Source of the DNA: Ferriphaselus sp. R-1 | Lineage (GTDB): Bacteria > Pseudomonadota > Gammaproteobacteria > Burkholderiales > Gallionellaceae | NCBI RefSeq assembly: GCF_000746095.1 | Contig: NZ_JQKP01000004.1 | Location: forward strand, 1-64,000 | Length of the DNA: 64,000 bases | Direction of reading: 5' to 3' | Shown: in pieces, positions 36,015 to 46,931 of the stretch | How the letters are laid out: the number at the start of each line of letters is the position of its first letter | How positions within the stretch are numbered: position 1 is the stretch's first letter | Notes under the pieces: generated by a model | The model's input: only the letters and a program-made list of their open reading frames with translations | Told to the model about the DNA's origin: nothing | Databases searched by the model: none | Translations under genes and position numbers: made by a program

Positions 36015-39000
36015 CTAATCGCCACAATACTGGACGATGTCGGCTTCCACCCGATGGAACAATCCTTGCAACAGCGTTGCCGCTTCGACCGATTTGCGCC
36101 AGTCCCCGGCGGCAGCCGCTTGTTCCGCCGTGTCGGCTGCCTGCGCCATGCGGCCCAGGCCAAGATTGGCGCAAGTACCCTTGATCTCATGGGCGATACG
36201 GCGAGCATCCTCGACCTGCCGCTGATTTTGGGCCAGTTGCAGTCTGGCCAACAACTGGCTGGTCGAATCGACAAAGATGCCCAACACCTCACTGGCCGAC
36301 TCCTTATCACCGAACAGCTCCAGCAAGCGCGTGAAATCCAGCCGATCAAACTCGATGCTGTGCGGCACCGCCGGCTGTGCCAGCCAGCGCGCCAATATTT
36401 CCGTCATACGCGACGCATTCACCGGTTTGGTGAGATAGTCATCCATACCCGCTTCCAGGCAACGCTCGCGGTCGCCCTGCATAGCGTTGGCCGTCATCGC
36501 CACAATGGGGCGACGCGACTTGCCGCGCTCCGCCGCGCGGATCGCCCGTGTTGCCTCAAAACCATCCATCACTGGCATCTGGCAGTCCATCAGGATCACG
36601 TCGTAAGGTAACCGCTCCGCCGCATCAACCGCTTCCAGACCGTTGCTGACGATATGCACGGCGTAACCCATCTTGGCCAGCAGATGCTGAGCCAAACGCT
36701 GGTTCACCCGATTGTCTTCCACCAGCAGAATCAGCTTCTGCTCGGCAGCATCCGTCGTCGGCAAGGCGGTTGGTTTGGGGGCCATTTCGACCGGCTTGTG
36801 TGCAACTGGCTCGATGGAGGCGGCCAGTTTGGAGTGCCCCGCGTCCAGTAGCGCATCGTGCAATTCCGACTGACGCACCGGTTTGATGAGACAGATACCC
36901 ACGCCAACGGCGCGTGCTTCCTGCATCAGGTTGCGCTGGTCGAAGGCAGTAATCATCAGCATCCGGGTAACGTCGTGAGCGCGGTCGCTGCGAATGGCGC
37001 GCGCCAGTTGAACACCATCCATGCCTGGCATAGCGTAGTCCAGCAACACAATGTCATAGGGCCGCCCGCCCGCATGGGACTGGTGCAATGCGACCAGGCA
37101 ATGCGCCGCACTGTCCACCGCATCGCAGTGCATGCCCCAGGCACGAATGTAACGCGTCAGAATCTCGCGATCAGTCGCCAGATCGTCCACCACCAGCACG
37201 CGCAGACTGGATGCCTCGACCATCACATGCGGCGCTTGCACCGCTGCCTCGGAAGACTGGCAAGGCAAAGTGAACCAGAAGCTGGAGCCCTCGCCCTCGA
37301 CGCTGGATACGCCTATCTCTCCCCCCATCAATTCGACCAGACGCTTGGAAATCGCCAGGCCCAGTCCGGTCCCACCGAACTTGCGGGTTGTGGAGCTGTC
37401 GGCCTGAGTGAAGGCCTGGAACAAACGGCTTTGTACCTCGCGCGGCATACCGATGCCAGTGTCTCGCACCGTGAACCGCATCTCGTTGGCCGCCGCATCA
37501 TACGTCACGCTCAGCACCACCTCGCCCTGTTCAGTGAATTTCACCGCATTGCCCATCAGATTCAGCAACACCTGGCGCACTCGGGTCGGGTCGCCGCGCA
37601 CCATGGCAGGCAGTTCCGGTTCCACAAAGGTCATCAGCGACAACTTCTTCTCGCGCGCCTTCACCGCCAACAGGTCCGCCGCGCCTTCCACCACCCGCAC
37701 CGGCGAGTAGTCGGTGACTTCGATCTCCATCTTGCCCGCTTCAACCTTGGAAAAATCGAGGATGTCGTTGATGATGGTCAGCAGCGACTGGCCGGAGTCG
37801 CGCACTGTGGCGGCGAATTCGCGCTGCGCGGTGTCCAGTTCAGTGTCCAGCAGCAATTCCGTCATGCCAATGATGCCGTTCATCGGGGTACGAATCTCAT
37901 GACTCATGGTCGAGAGGAATTCCGACTTCATGCGCGAGGCTTCCAGCGCCTGGTCATGGGCCTGTCGCAACGCCTCTTCGGCCTGACGACGCAGGCTAAT
38001 GTCGGTAAGCACGCCGATGTAATGCGTCAAATTGCCGTTCTCGTCACGTACCGGCGCGGTCTGTAACTCGACGTGGAACGACGAGCCATCCTTGCGGTAA
38101 TACACGTTCTCCTGACTCAGGCTGTCACCGCGCCGCATCGCCTCGCGCAACTCTTCCAGCCGACGGATGTCGGTCTGCGGCCCACGCAGGAAGTCGCTGG
38201 TAGGATGCCCAATCAACTCTTCAGTTCGATAACCCGTCATCAACTCGAAGCCCTGATTGACGTGCTGGATGATGGAAGTGCCATCCCGCGTCGGGTGATC
38301 GATGATGAGGATACCTTGCACGATGCTGTCTACCGCTTGCGACACCAGCTTGAGGTGGGTCTTGATGCGATATTCCTCGGTAATATCTCGCTTGATGGCA
38401 ACGAAATGCGTCACCCGACCACCCTCCAGAATCGGCGTAATGGTCATTTGCTCGGTGTACAACTCACCGTTCTTGCGGCGATTGATTAGTTCGTTTTCCC
38501 AAACCCGACCGGACAGCACGGTTTGCCACAAGGTCTGATAGAACTCCCGATCCTGTTTGCCAGAATTGAGAATGCGCGAATGTTGACCGACCACTTCTTC
38601 GGGCTGATAGCCCGTGACCCGGGAGAATGACGGGTTCACATATTCGATAACTCCACCCACACTAGCAATGACGATCATGTTGGCCGCAGAATCCAGCGCT
38701 GCACGCTGCAAGCGGAGGCGCGCCTCCGCTTCCTCCTGGCGAGTGATGTCGCGGAAGGAGACCAATGAGCCGATCACGTCTCCCGCCTGCAGCAAGGGAT
38801 TGGAGCGGAAAGAAACCGGAATGAAATCGCCATGACAGTTGATAAAGGCATCATCGCCCTCTACCGACTGGCCGTCGCGATAGACCTTCATCAGCGGGCA
38901 CTCATCCGCCGGGAAATCCGCACCATCAGGATGTCGGTGGTGAATGATTTGATGCACTGGCCGCCCCAGCATCTGCTGTTCGGAATAACCCAGTATCGCC

Positions 39001-39293
39001 TCGGCGGCAGTGTTCATGAACGTCAGGTTACCGCGCAGGTCGGTGGCGTACACCCCGTCGCTCAACGTGTTGAGCATGGTGCGCGTCAGTTCGGCGTTCT
39101 GCGCACGCAGCTTCTCATTGACCGCGTTAAGCTCAGCCGTGTTCACCTCCAGAGCGTTTTCTAACAGCAGCCGCTCCTGTTCGATCTCCTGGTAGTAGGT
39201 GTTGATCGCATCGAGCAAAGGCAAAAGCCGCTCATCGGGCTCGTAGTCGCGACCCATTGCCCGCTGCAATTGTCGCTTCAACAAACGATGCAT
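36015..39293 (-). CDS. PAS hybrid histidine kinase with two receivers and Hpt domain
   Basis: A 1092-residue phosphorelay protein. N-terminal coiled coil ([20 protein letters not shown]), three PAS domains (about 60-430), HisKA with the phospho-His in [20 protein letters not shown], HATPase ([46 protein letters not shown]), receiver 1 ([12 protein letters not shown], Asp in [13 protein letters not shown]), receiver 2 ([12 protein letters not shown], Asp in [13 protein letters not shown]) and Hpt ([20 protein letters not shown]). No transmembrane segment. I chose ATG 39293, behind GGGAGGGGTATGCG; ATG 39368, four bases after the FIST gene, is possible but weaker. Confidence 0.94.
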   Translation of the reverse strand: MHRLLKRQLQRAMGRDYEPDERLLPLLDAINTYYQEIEQERLLLENALEVNTAELNAVNEKLRAQNAELTRTMLNTLSDGVYATDLRGNLTFMNTAAEAILGYSEQQMLGRPVHQIIHHRHPDGADFPADECPLMKVYRDGQSVEGDDAFINCHGDFIPVSFRSNPLLQAGDVIGSLVSFRDITRQEEAEARLRLQRAALDSAANMIVIASVGGVIEYVNPSFSRVTGYQPEEVVGQHSRILNSGKQDREFYQTLWQTVLSGRVWENELINRRKNGELYTEQMTITPILEGGRVTHFVAIKRDITEEYRIKTHLKLVSQAVDSIVQGILIIDHPTRDGTSIIQHVNQGFELMTGYRTEELIGHPTSDFLRGPQTDIRRLEELREAMRRGDSLSQENVYYRKDGSSFHVELQTAPVRDENGNLTHYIGVLTDISLRRQAEEALRQAHDQALEASRMKSEFLSTMSHEIRTPMNGIIGMTELLLDTELDTAQREFAATVRDSGQSLLTIINDILDFSKVEAGKMEIEVTDYSPVRVVEGAADLLAVKAREKKLSLMTFVEPELPAMVRGDPTRVRQVLLNLMGNAVKFTEQGEVVLSVTYDAAANEMRFTVRDTGIGMPREVQSRLFQAFTQADSSTTRKFGGTGLGLAISKRLVELMGGEIGVSSVEGEGSSFWFTLPCQSSEAAVQAPHVMVEASSLRVLVVDDLATDREILTRYIRAWGMHCDAVDSAAHCLVALHQSHAGGRPYDIVLLDYAMPGMDGVQLARAIRSDRAHDVTRMLMITAFDQRNLMQEARAVGVGICLIKPVRQSELHDALLDAGHSKLAASIEPVAHKPVEMAPKPTALPTTDAAEQKLILLVEDNRVNQRLAQHLLAKMGYAVHIVSNGLEAVDAAERLPYDVILMDCQMPVMDGFEATRAIRAAERGKSRRPIVAMTANAMQGDRERCLEAGMDDYLTKPVNASRMTEILARWLAQPAVPHSIEFDRLDFTRLLELFGDKESASEVLGIFVDSTSQLLARLQLAQNQRQVEDARRIAHEIKGTCANLGLGRMAQAADTAEQAAAAGDWRKSVEAATLLQGLFHRVEADIVQYCGD

Positions 39294-39372
39294 CGCATAC
39301 CCCTCCCGCTTTCTCTCAATTTCTCGCGCCGCACCGGACGCTTGTGAGAAATCCCCGGCTCCGCTCATACGC

Positions 39373-40482
39373 TTACTCGTAAAGAGTCGTCAAAGTCATG
39401 GTCTGGTTGTGCAACTGGCACTGCAAAATATCACTGAACGGTGCCAGCTCACCATAAGAATAGAAGCCGGTGATGGCGGTGTTTTCGCCCAACGTCTCGC
39501 GCACAATCTCCAACTCGTCCTCGGTCAACTGCCCCAGCACCAAACGACGGCCAACGCAACTCACCACCAGACAGACACCGGTCGCATCGGCTTGATCGGC
39601 CTGCGCGGCCTCGGCTGCCATACCGGCGTTGTCTATCAGACTGTCCAGATTGGTGCGCATCAGCTTGCACAGATAACCCTGCGGCACATCACCGGCGAAG
39701 GTCAAGCTCTGCGCCGCCTCGTCCACCGCCAGCAAGGTGCGGATCAGCGCCCGGTCGGCCTTGGACTCCTGAACGCTCAAGGGAAAGCGCAGGCCCGAGC
39801 CCGGCAACCCGGCCGCCTGGTCACCCAGATATTTCTTGTACAAGGTAAGTGCCGGTTCGCCATCGATTTCATACACCACATTGCCGACCGATTTGGTCAC
39901 CACACGCTCTGCACCGAATTCCTGCCAGCCCGCAAAGCAGCCGCTGCGCACCCGCAAATCGCCGTACAGCCCCAGCGCAGCAATCCGCCCTTGCGTGGCA
40001 GGCGCATCGGCCATCACCCAGGTCGCACCGAAGCGCGTTCCGTCGCCAGCCAATCCACCAGTGACCGCGACACTGGCAGAATTCAGCCCCTTGGCCAGCT
40101 CGCTGCCATTCACCTGCAAACCATCGGAAATCACAAAGGCATGACGCAGATCGTCCGCCTTGAGCTGGGCGATCAGTGTCGCACCGACGGCACGCACGTC
40201 GCCGCCTGCGGGAAAATCCGACACGACCAGCTCAACGCGGCCACGCTCCAGCTTGACCGCCGTCGCCACCACATCGCCATCGGAGATCTCGGTGCCCAGC
40301 ACGCTGCCGGAAGAGGAACAGCCAACGATGTGCGCCGATGGAAAGCGGTCGCGCAACTGGGCATAACAAGCTTCGGTCTGGAAAAAGGGATGGTCCGCGA
40401 AAACGAACACCACGTTCGCCTCCGCCAGCACCTCGCCCTGCCAACCATTTGAATCCGTCCAGCGTAGTTGTCCGTATTGCAT
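39373..40482 (-). CDS. FIST-domain sensory protein
   Basis: A 369-residue FIST_N plus FIST_C protein, a family proposed to bind small ligands such as amino acids and to feed signal transduction. Markers: HIVGCSSSGSVLGTEISDGD early, AVTGGLAGDGTRFGATWVM in the middle, and GENTAITGFYSYGELAPFSD then LHNQTMTLTTLYE at the end. No transmembrane segment, so it acts in the cytoplasm. It is the first gene of the block FIST, hybrid kinase, two GGDEF-EAL proteins, and its stop lies 4 bases before a possible kinase start. I infer that it supplies the ligand input to the kinase. Confidence 0.9.
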   Translation of the reverse strand: MQYGQLRWTDSNGWQGEVLAEANVVFVFADHPFFQTEACYAQLRDRFPSAHIVGCSSSGSVLGTEISDGDVVATAVKLERGRVELVVSDFPAGGDVRAVGATLIAQLKADDLRHAFVISDGLQVNGSELAKGLNSASVAVTGGLAGDGTRFGATWVMADAPATQGRIAALGLYGDLRVRSGCFAGWQEFGAERVVTKSVGNVVYEIDGEPALTLYKKYLGDQAAGLPGSGLRFPLSVQESKADRALIRTLLAVDEAAQSLTFAGDVPQGYLCKLMRTNLDSLIDNAGMAAEAAQADQADATGVCLVVSCVGRRLVLGQLTEDELEIVRETLGENTAITGFYSYGELAPFSDILQCQLHNQTMTLTTLYE

Positions 40483-40575
40483 CGCGCGCTCCCTTAGTTT
40501 GATTAGCCCTGACCCGCAAGGTTACACCCCTGCATTGAATCGTCTTATCGGCGAGGAAACCGCAATGCTTAGCCA

Positions 40576-40603
40576 AGAAAAAGGGCGGCTCTCGCCGCCC
40601 TTT
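40576..40603 (-). terminator. Rho-independent terminator of htpX
   Basis: AAAGGGCGGC (40580-40589) pairs with GCCGCCCTTT (40594-40603), loop TCTC; on the minus strand it is followed by a T-rich stretch (TTTTTCTT). Confidence 0.88.
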
Positions 40604-40621
40604 ACTGGGATTGCCGCTCAA

Positions 40622-41503
40622 TCAACGAGCGGCGCGCAGCGCCTCGATGCGCTCGTCCAGCGGCGGGTGGGTCATGAACAGGCGCGAGAAGCCGCCGCCG
40701 CCCGAGATTCCGGAGGCCGCCATCTGCTGCGGCAGCGCGGTCTGCTCGTGGTTGGCCTTGAGGCGCTCCAGCGCGGCGATCATCTTCTGACGACCGGCCA
40801 GGGAGGCACCGCCTGCATCGGCACGGAACTCACGCTGGCGCGAGAACCACATCACGATGATGCTGGCCAGCACGCCCAGCACCAGTTGCGCCACGATCTC
40901 GGCCACAAACGCGCCGATGCCGGGGCCGCGATTCTCTTCGTCCTTGCCGCGCAGCAGAGAATCGATGAACAGGCCGAACAGCTTGGAGAAGAACACCACG
41001 AAGGTGTTCACCACGCCCTGGATCAGGGTCAGCGTGACCATATCGCCGTTGGCGACGTGGCTGACTTCGTGCGCCAGCACAGCCTCAGCCTCGTCCTTGC
41101 TCATGCTGTTGAGCAGGCCGGTGCTGACCGCGACCAGGGCGTTGTTCTTGTTCCAGCCGGTGGCGAAGGCATTCACATCCGGTGCGTCGTAGATCGCCAC
41201 TTCCGGCATGCCGATACCGGCGGCCTGCGCCTGACGGCGCACAGTCTCGACCAGCCAGCGCTCGGTCGGGTCGAACGGGTCGGTGATGACCTGCGCGCCC
41301 ACCGACTGCTTGGCCATCCACTTGGACATGAACAGGGAAATGATCGAGCCGGAGAAGCCGATCACGCCGGACATCACCAGCAACGCGCCAAAGTTGATGC
41401 CACCACGCTCGACGTAATGATCCACGCCCAGCAGGCGCAAGGTGATATTGATGACGAACAGTACCGCCAGGTTGGTCAGGATAAACAAGAAGATCCGTTT
41501 CAT
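40622..41503 (-). CDS. htpX: Membrane-bound zinc metalloprotease HtpX
   Basis: A 293-residue M48 protease of the inner membrane that degrades misfolded membrane proteins. Two N-terminal transmembrane helices ([40 protein letters not shown]), the zinc site [17 protein letters not shown] (HEVSH), and two further helices. The third zinc ligand Glu is in [16 protein letters not shown], and the C-terminal [14 protein letters not shown] is typical. Its sigma-32 promoter matches its known heat-shock role and links it to the DnaK genes in this window. Confidence 0.97.
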   Translation of the reverse strand: MKRIFLFILTNLAVLFVINITLRLLGVDHYVERGGINFGALLVMSGVIGFSGSIISLFMSKWMAKQSVGAQVITDPFDPTERWLVETVRRQAQAAGIGMPEVAIYDAPDVNAFATGWNKNNALVAVSTGLLNSMSKDEAEAVLAHEVSHVANGDMVTLTLIQGVVNTFVVFFSKLFGLFIDSLLRGKDEENRGPGIGAFVAEIVAQLVLGVLASIIVMWFSRQREFRADAGGASLAGRQKMIAALERLKANHEQTALPQQMAASGISGGGGFSRLFMTHPPLDERIEALRAAR

Positions 41504-41565
41504 TGCTTACTTCTCCGAGTTACAAATGGTTGGGGCGCAGTCTAACACTTCGTGCGCGGGGCTGG

Positions 41566-41593
41566 AGATGGGGCACATCTGGCCGATTTCAAG
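41566..41593 (-). promoter_or_regulatory. Sigma-32 heat-shock promoter of htpX
   Basis: On the minus strand CTTGAAA (41593-41587), a 13-nt spacer, then CCCCATCT (41573-41566), the same boxes and spacing as the dnaK promoter, 63 bases before the htpX ATG. Confidence 0.92.
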
Positions 41594-41707
41594 TCCCGCT
41601 GCCGATACGTCCGGGCTGTCCTTGGTCCACCGCCCGACGAAAAAGTTGCACATCCAGTGTCGGGTACGAGCGACGATGCCAGGCCGGGCGAACCGACCGG
41701 CCTCCCC

Positions 41708-42391
41708 TCAGTCCAGCCGCCCGCCCAACAAATTCGCCGGTACCGCCTCGTGCATACGCTGCGGCGTGGCCAGGTTGAGGTTGTCCATGATGTCGCAGAA
41801 CTCCTGCTCGGTTTTGCCGGCGATGCGCAGGTTCAGCACTTTCTCCTCGCCGATGCTGCTCACCCGCCGTCCCTTATAGTCATGCCCCGGATAGACCAGT
41901 GTCTCGTCGGGCAGGATGAACAGTTTTTGCGTGATACTGCGATACATCTTCACCGAACTGCCGCGCTGAAAGTCGGTACGTCCACAGGCGTTGATCATCA
42001 GCGTGTCGCCGGTGAACAGGCGGTCCCGCCACAGGTAACACAAGCTGCCCGGGGTGTGTCCCGGTGTCGCGATCACCCGCAAGGATTCCCCCCCGAAAGC
42101 CAGCACCTCACCATCCACCAGTTGGCGGTCGTAGCCCTCGGCTCCGCAACTGGCCGCGATCACCGTCGTCGCACCGGTGCTACGTCTCAACGCATCGGCA
42201 CCGGTGATGTGATCCGCATGGATGTGCGTATCCAGCGCCCAGGCCAGACGCAGTCCGAGCTGATCGAGCAGGCCGAGATAATGACCGACCTGTTCCAGTA
42301 CCGGGTCGATGATGACGGCGGTACCGAGATCATCGGCCAGCAGGTAGGTCAGGGTGGATGAAGGCGGATCGAACGATTGCCTGAAGATCAT
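41708..42391 (-). CDS. ETHE1-like persulfide dioxygenase (metallo-beta-lactamase fold)
   Basis: A 227-residue non-haem iron enzyme that oxidises glutathione persulfide to sulfite. The metal motif is THIHADH (LDTHIHADHITGADALRR). Further ligands are in VIATPGHTPGSLCYLW and FTGDTLMINACGRTDFQRGS, where the CGRTDFQ segment is specific for ETHE1-type persulfide dioxygenases as opposed to glyoxalase II, and YPGHDYKGRRVSS supplies the final His. Single domain with no rhodanese fusion. It points to handling of reduced sulfur or sulfide in the cell. Confidence 0.9.
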   Translation of the reverse strand: MIFRQSFDPPSSTLTYLLADDLGTAVIIDPVLEQVGHYLGLLDQLGLRLAWALDTHIHADHITGADALRRSTGATTVIAASCGAEGYDRQLVDGEVLAFGGESLRVIATPGHTPGSLCYLWRDRLFTGDTLMINACGRTDFQRGSSVKMYRSITQKLFILPDETLVYPGHDYKGRRVSSIGEEKVLNLRIAGKTEQEFCDIMDNLNLATPQRMHEAVPANLLGGRLD

Positions 42392-42467
42392 TTGCGGGTC
42401 CTTTCTGTCGATGGGTGGCGATGGAACCCGGATTGGAACATCCCGGCCTGCTATCGTTCAACCGATT

Positions 42468-43142
42468 TCACAGCAGACCGCGCTCGGCGAACGACAGGCA
42501 GGCGTTCCCCGCCACGATGAAGTGATCCAGCACACGCACGTCCACCAGCGTCAGCGCCTGCCTCAGGGCATCGGTCAGCAACTGGTCGGACTGACTGGGT
42601 TCCGACACCCCGCTGGGATGGTTGTGGGCGAAGATGGTCGCCGCCGCGTTGTGGTACAGCGCCCGCTTCACCACCTCGCGCGGGTAGACGCTGGTCTGCG
42701 TCAGCGTGCCGTGGAACAACTCTTCCACTGCGATGACGCGGTGCTGCGCATCGAGGAACAGCACCAGGAACACCTCCTGCCCGCGTCCGCCCAGCAGCAA
42801 ACGCAGATAGTCACGCACCGCCGCCGGCGAGTTCAGCGCATCGCCGCTGACCATCTCCTCGCGCAACGCCCGCCGCGACATCTCCAGCACCGCCTGTAGC
42901 TGTACGAACTTGGCCTGGCCCATGCCGTGCAGCGCGCAGAACTCGGCTTCCGTCGCGGCGAACATCCGCGTCAACGAGCCGAAGCGTTGCAGCAGCTCGC
43001 GCGCCAGATCCACTGCGCTCTTGCCCACCACTCCGGTGCGCAGGAAGATCGCCAGCAACTCGGCATCGGACAGCGCCGCCGCCCCGCGTTCCAGCAGCTT
43101 TTCGCGCGGGCGCTCGCCCGCAGGCCAATCCACGATACTCAT
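42468..43142 (-). CDS. radC: RadC/YicR family JAB-domain protein
   Basis: A 224-residue protein with an N-terminal helix-hairpin-helix segment ([40 protein letters not shown]) and a C-terminal JAB/MPN metalloprotease-like domain with [15 protein letters not shown], the complete His-x-His-x7-Ser-x2-Asp zinc motif. Long annotated as a repair protein, but that role in E. coli was withdrawn; its function remains unclear. It is divergent from coaBC, as in many proteobacteria. Confidence 0.93.
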   Translation of the reverse strand: MSIVDWPAGERPREKLLERGAAALSDAELLAIFLRTGVVGKSAVDLARELLQRFGSLTRMFAATEAEFCALHGMGQAKFVQLQAVLEMSRRALREEMVSGDALNSPAAVRDYLRLLLGGRGQEVFLVLFLDAQHRVIAVEELFHGTLTQTSVYPREVVKRALYHNAAATIFAHNHPSGVSEPSQSDQLLTDALRQALTLVDVRVLDHFIVAGNACLSFAERGLL

Positions 43143-43291
43143 GCCACGCTCCCCGAACGATACGGCGGCAACGCTAGCATGGCACAGGCGCGACCTGTAT
43201 ATGCCGCAAGGCTAGACCTCCGCCGAGCGTGGCTTAGCTCACGGCGACAGCGGCGACTCACGCTCGCTGCCCGGAGCCGAGGGTTTCTTGC

Positions 43292-43303
43292 TAAGATGCG
43301 CGC
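43292..43303 (+). promoter_or_regulatory. Putative coaBC -10 box with GC discriminator
   Basis: TAAGAT at 43292-43297 followed by GCGCGCCC and then the ATG at 43306. Transcription would start within a few bases of the ATG, so the message may be leaderless; no Shine-Dalgarno is present. No clear -35. Confidence 0.4.
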
Positions 43304-43305
43304 CC

Positions 43306-44502
43306 ATGGAAACTGCAAATCCCAAGCGCATCCTGCTCGGCGTGACCGGCGGCATCGCAGCCTACAAGGCGGCGGAATTGGTGCGGACGCTGATCAAGCA
43401 GGGATTCGTGGTGCAGGTGGCGATGACGCAGGCGGCGACGCAGTTCATCACGCCAACCACGCTGCAGGCCTTGTCCGGACATCCGGTATTGATCAATCAA
43501 TGGGATGCGGCAGATAGCGGCATGGCGCACATCGCCTCCGGGCGCGCGGCGGATGCCATCGTGATCGCCCCGGCCACGGCGGATTTCATCGCCAAGCTGG
43601 CGCACGGCTTGGCCGACGATCTGCTCTCGGCCTTGTGCCTGGCGCGCGACTGCCCGCTGCTGGTCGCCCCGGCCATGAACGTTCAGATGTGGAGCAATCC
43701 CGCCACCCAACGCAACATCGCCCAGCTCGCCGCCGATGGCGTGCCCCTGCTCGGCCCGGCCAGTGGCGACATGGCCTGCGGCGAGACCGGCATGGGGCGG
43801 ATGCTGGAGGTGACAGAACTGGCGGACGGGATCGTCGCCCACTTTCAGCGCAAACTGCTGGCGGGTGTGAATCTGCTGATGACGGCGGGGCCGACTTACG
43901 AGGCGATAGACGCGGTGCGCGGCATCACTAACCGCAGCTCCGGCAAGATGGGTTACGCCATCGCACAGGCGGCGCACGCGATGGGCGCGCAGGTCACCCT
44001 GGTCTCCGGCCCGGTGGCGCTGCCCGCCCCTGCGGGCGTGGAGCGGGTCTCGGTCAACTCGGCGCTGGAGATGGCCGACGCGGTGAACCGCCGCGCCGCC
44101 CGCGCCGACATCTTCATCGGCGTGGCGGCGGTGGCGGACTACCGTCCGTCCGCGCCCAGCGCGCAGAAGATCAAGAAGTCCGACGCTGCGCTGACCGTCG
44201 AGCTCGTCCCTAACCCCGACATCATCGCCAGCCTAGCCTCGCTGCCGAACGCGCCGTTCTGCGTAGGCTTCGCGGCCGAGAGCGAGAACCTGCACGAATA
44301 CGCGCAAGCCAAGCGCCGCGCCAAACGGCTGCCGCTGCTGGCCGCCAATCTGGCGCAGACCGCCATCGGCGCGGACGACAACGAACTCATCCTGTTCGAC
44401 GACGACGGCGAGCATCTGCTGCCGCGCGCCGACAAACCCGCTCTGGCGCGGGCGCTGCTGCGCCATGTCGCCCAACTCTACCGAAAGGGAAAACCAGCAT
44501 GA
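43306..44502 (+). CDS. coaBC: Bifunctional phosphopantothenoylcysteine decarboxylase/synthetase CoaBC (Dfp)
   Basis: A 398-residue enzyme that performs two steps of coenzyme A synthesis. The N-terminal CoaC flavoprotein domain has [20 protein letters not shown], the PASAN-like segment [20 protein letters not shown] and [10 protein letters not shown] (Asn-x-x-Met active site). The Cys of [13 protein letters not shown] is the redox residue. The C-terminal CoaB domain has [30 protein letters not shown] and the lysine-rich SAQKIKKSD. It overlaps dut by 4 bases, the common dfp-dut arrangement. The start METANPK at 43306 is preferred over ATG 43288. Confidence 0.97.
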   Translation: METANPKRILLGVTGGIAAYKAAELVRTLIKQGFVVQVAMTQAATQFITPTTLQALSGHPVLINQWDAADSGMAHIASGRAADAIVIAPATADFIAKLAHGLADDLLSALCLARDCPLLVAPAMNVQMWSNPATQRNIAQLAADGVPLLGPASGDMACGETGMGRMLEVTELADGIVAHFQRKLLAGVNLLMTAGPTYEAIDAVRGITNRSSGKMGYAIAQAAHAMGAQVTLVSGPVALPAPAGVERVSVNSALEMADAVNRRAARADIFIGVAAVADYRPSAPSAQKIKKSDAALTVELVPNPDIIASLASLPNAPFCVGFAAESENLHEYAQAKRRAKRLPLLAANLAQTAIGADDNELILFDDDGEHLLPRADKPALARALLRHVAQLYRKGKPA

Positions 44503-44948
44503 AGAAAGTCGATGTCAAGATCCTCGATCACCGCCTGCACGAGCACCCGCCCGCCTACGCCACGCCCGGCTCTGCCGGCATCGACCTGCGCGCCTGCATC
44601 GACCACACCATGATCATCCAGCCGGGCCAGTGCGAACTCATCCCCAGCGGCATCGCCCTGCACCTGCATGACCCGCACCTGGCGGCGATGATCCTGCCGC
44701 GCTCGGGGCTGGGCCACAAGCACGGCATCGTGCTGGGCAACCTGGTCGGCCTGATCGACTCAGACTATCAGGGGCAGATCTTCGTGTCGCTGTGGAATCG
44801 CGGCCAGCATCCTTTCACCCTGATGCCGATGGAGCGCATGGCGCAACTGGTTATCGTGCCGGTGTTGCAGGTGCAGTTCAATCTGGTGGACGACTTCCCG
44901 GTGAGCCAGCGCGGCAGCGGTGGCTTCGGCAGCACCGGCAAGCACTAA
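44499..44948 (+). CDS. dut: dUTP diphosphatase (dUTPase)
   Basis: A 149-residue trimeric enzyme that hydrolyses dUTP to dUMP, keeping uracil out of DNA. The five motifs are present: [13 protein letters not shown] (I), [16 protein letters not shown] (II), [11 protein letters not shown] (III), [10 protein letters not shown] (IV), and the flexible C-terminal arm [12 protein letters not shown] (V). Coupled to coaBC. Confidence 0.97.
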   Translation: MKKVDVKILDHRLHEHPPAYATPGSAGIDLRACIDHTMIIQPGQCELIPSGIALHLHDPHLAAMILPRSGLGHKHGIVLGNLVGLIDSDYQGQIFVSLWNRGQHPFTLMPMERMAQLVIVPVLQVQFNLVDDFPVSQRGSGGFGSTGKH

Positions 44949-44966
44949 GAACGTAGCAGGCAGAAT

Positions 44967-44996
44967 GACTGAGGGGGCGCTAGCGCCCCCTCAGTC
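44967..44996. terminator. Perfect 30-bp palindrome, bidirectional terminator between dut and erpA
   Basis: GACTGAGGGGGCGCT is followed immediately by its reverse complement with no separate loop. It lies between convergent dut and erpA; GTCGTTT follows on the plus side. Confidence 0.75.
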
Positions 44997-45022
44997 GTTT
45001 CCCACTGGACGAGAAGCTGGAC

Positions 45023-45373
45023 TTACGCCGAGAACGACGAACCGCAGCCGCAGGTAGTGGTGGCGTTCGGGTTCTTGATGACGAACTGCGAACCTTCCAA
45101 ACCTTCGGTGTAGTCGATCTCCGCGCCGACCAGATACTGGAAGCTCATCGGATCGATCAGCAGTTGCACGCCGTTCTTGCTCATCACGGTATCGTCTTCA
45201 TTCGCGATCTCGTCGAACGTGAAACCGTACTGAAAGCCGGAACAGCCGCCGCCGGTGACGAACACGCGCAGCTTCAGGTCGGAGTTGCCCTCTTCGTCGA
45301 TCAGTTGTTTGACCTTGTTGGCCGCGTTGTCGGTGAACAGCAGCGGATCTTGCATTTCGGTGACAGCATTCAT
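45023..45373 (-). CDS. erpA: Iron-sulfur cluster insertion protein ErpA
   Basis: A 116-residue A-type Fe-S carrier. The three conserved cysteines are in [14 protein letters not shown] and [12 protein letters not shown] (Cys-x-Cys). ATG 45373 follows GGAGTCCACC; the upstream TTG at 45385 is unlikely. It lies downstream of argC, in the rplM-rpsI-argC-erpA order typical of Betaproteobacteria, and probably serves iron-sulfur enzymes including those of the nitrate pathway encoded further on. Confidence 0.95.
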   Translation of the reverse strand: MNAVTEMQDPLLFTDNAANKVKQLIDEEGNSDLKLRVFVTGGGCSGFQYGFTFDEIANEDDTVMSKNGVQLLIDPMSFQYLVGAEIDYTEGLEGSQFVIKNPNATTTCGCGSSFSA

Positions 45374-45433
45374 GGTGGACTCCAATTCGTTAGCGATGCG
45401 GCATTATAGTTAGCTTGTACAGCGGCGCAACCC

Positions 45434-46462
45434 TTACGGCAGCAAGGGTACGACTTCCAGCGCGGTGGTCTCGGCCAGGCCGAACATCAGGTTAAGGTTA
45501 TGCACGGCCTGACCGGCGGCCCCCTTGACCAGATTGTCGATCACCGACAACACCACCACGGTGTCGCCGCCCTGCGGACGGTGAACGGCGATACGGCAGG
45601 TGTTGGCCCCACGCACCGAGCGCGTCTCGGGGTGGCTGCCCGGCGGCAGCACGTCCACGAACGGCTCGCTGGCGTAGCGCTGCTCGAACAACGACTGGAG
45701 GTTGGCATCGGTCTTGATGCGCGCATACAGCGTGGCGTGGATGCCCCGTATCATCGGCGTCAGATGCGGCACGAAGGTCAGGCCGACCTCATTACCGGCA
45801 GCACGCGCCAAGCCCTGTTTGATCTCGGGCAGGTGACGGTGACCGGGTACGCCGTAAGCCTTGAAACTGTCGGCGGCTTCGGCCAGCAGCGTGCCGATCT
45901 CAGCTTTTCGGCCCGCGCCGGACACACCCGACTTGGCATCGGCGATCAGGCCGGAAGTGTCGATCAGGCCCGCCTCGATCAAAGGCAGGAAGCCCAGCTG
46001 TACGGCGGTCGGATAGCAGCCGGGATTGGCGATCAGCCGCGCGGCCTTGATCGCCTCGCGATTCACTTCCGGCAGACCGTACACCGCCTCCGCCACCAAC
46101 TCCGGGCAGGCGTGAGTCATGCCGTACCACTTTTCCCAAGTCGGGATGTCCTTGATGCGGAAGTCGGCGGCCAAGTCGATCACGCGCACCCCAGCATCCA
46201 CCAGTGCCCGCGCCTGCTGCATGGCGATGCCGTTGGGCGTGGCGAAGAACACCGCGTCGCACTGGTCCAGTTGCGCCTGATCGGGATGCGAAAAGCACAG
46301 ATCGACGTAGCCGCGCAGGCTGGGGAACATCGCGTCCACCCGCGTACCGGCATCGGCACGCGACGTGATCGCCGTCAACTGAACCTGGGGATGCCGCGCC
46401 AGCAAACGCAGCAATTCGACTCCGGTGTAACCCGTGCCACCTACGATACCCACTTTGATCAC
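45434..46462 (-). CDS. argC: N-acetyl-gamma-glutamyl-phosphate reductase ArgC
   Basis: A 342-residue NADPH-dependent enzyme of arginine synthesis. N-terminal Rossmann motif [20 protein letters not shown]; active-site Cys in [20 protein letters not shown]; further family segments [16 protein letters not shown] and [13 protein letters not shown]. Full length and intact. The gene lies between the rpsI terminator and erpA. Confidence 0.97.
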   Translation of the reverse strand: MIKVGIVGGTGYTGVELLRLLARHPQVQLTAITSRADAGTRVDAMFPSLRGYVDLCFSHPDQAQLDQCDAVFFATPNGIAMQQARALVDAGVRVIDLAADFRIKDIPTWEKWYGMTHACPELVAEAVYGLPEVNREAIKAARLIANPGCYPTAVQLGFLPLIEAGLIDTSGLIADAKSGVSGAGRKAEIGTLLAEAADSFKAYGVPGHRHLPEIKQGLARAAGNEVGLTFVPHLTPMIRGIHATLYARIKTDANLQSLFEQRYASEPFVDVLPPGSHPETRSVRGANTCRIAVHRPQGGDTVVVLSVIDNLVKGAAGQAVHNLNLMFGLAETTALEVVPLLP

Positions 46463-46494
46463 AAGCGCCTCCTGAAAAATTTTGCGCGATGATA

Positions 46495-46522
46495 AATGAA
46501 AAAGCCGCCCGAAGGCGGCTTT
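46495..46522 (-). terminator. Rho-independent terminator of rplM-rpsI
   Basis: AAAGCCGCC (46501-46509) pairs with GGCGGCTTT (46514-46522), loop CGAA, followed on the minus strand by TTCATTT after the stem's T run. Confidence 0.85.
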
Positions 46523-46536
46523 CCTGTTCCCAGCGA

Positions 46537-46929
46537 TTAACGCTTGGAGAACTGCTTCCTGCGACGTGCCTTGCGCAGACCGGTCTTCTTACGCTCGACT
46601 TCACGAGCATCGCGAGTGACCAGGCCAGCCTTGCTCAGCACGGGCTTCAACGTGGCATCGTAGTCGATCAGCGCACGGGTGATGCCGTGACGCACAGCAC
46701 CTGCCTGGCCAGATTCGCCACCGCCGGATACGTTCACCAGAATGTCGAACTTGCCGATCAGATCGGTCAGTTCCAGCGGCTGACGCACGATCATGCGGCC
46801 AGTCTCGCGGGAGAAGAACACGTCCACCGGCTTGTCGTTGACGATGATGTCGCCCTTGCCAGCCTTGATGAACACGCGGGCAACCGCGCTCTTGCGACGG
46901 CCAGTGCCGTAATTGTAAGTAACGCTCAT
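46537..46929 (-). CDS. rpsI: 30S ribosomal protein S9
   Basis: A 130-residue S9 whose C-terminal tail reaches the P-site tRNA. Signatures: [40 protein letters not shown] and the basic C-terminus [17 protein letters not shown]. Follows rplM by 2 bases. Confidence 0.99.
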   Translation of the reverse strand: MSVTYNYGTGRRKSAVARVFIKAGKGDIIVNDKPVDVFFSRETGRMIVRQPLELTDLIGKFDILVNVSGGGESGQAGAVRHGITRALIDYDATLKPVLSKAGLVTRDAREVERKKTGLRKARRRKQFSKR

Positions 46930-46931
46930 GG

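Noticed and set aside
32124..36611. A plus-strand open frame of nearly 1500 codons
   Set aside because: It is antisense to two GGDEF-EAL genes and the kinase; its translation has no recognisable domain and abnormal His/Gln/Arg composition, as expected from the complement of GC-rich genes.
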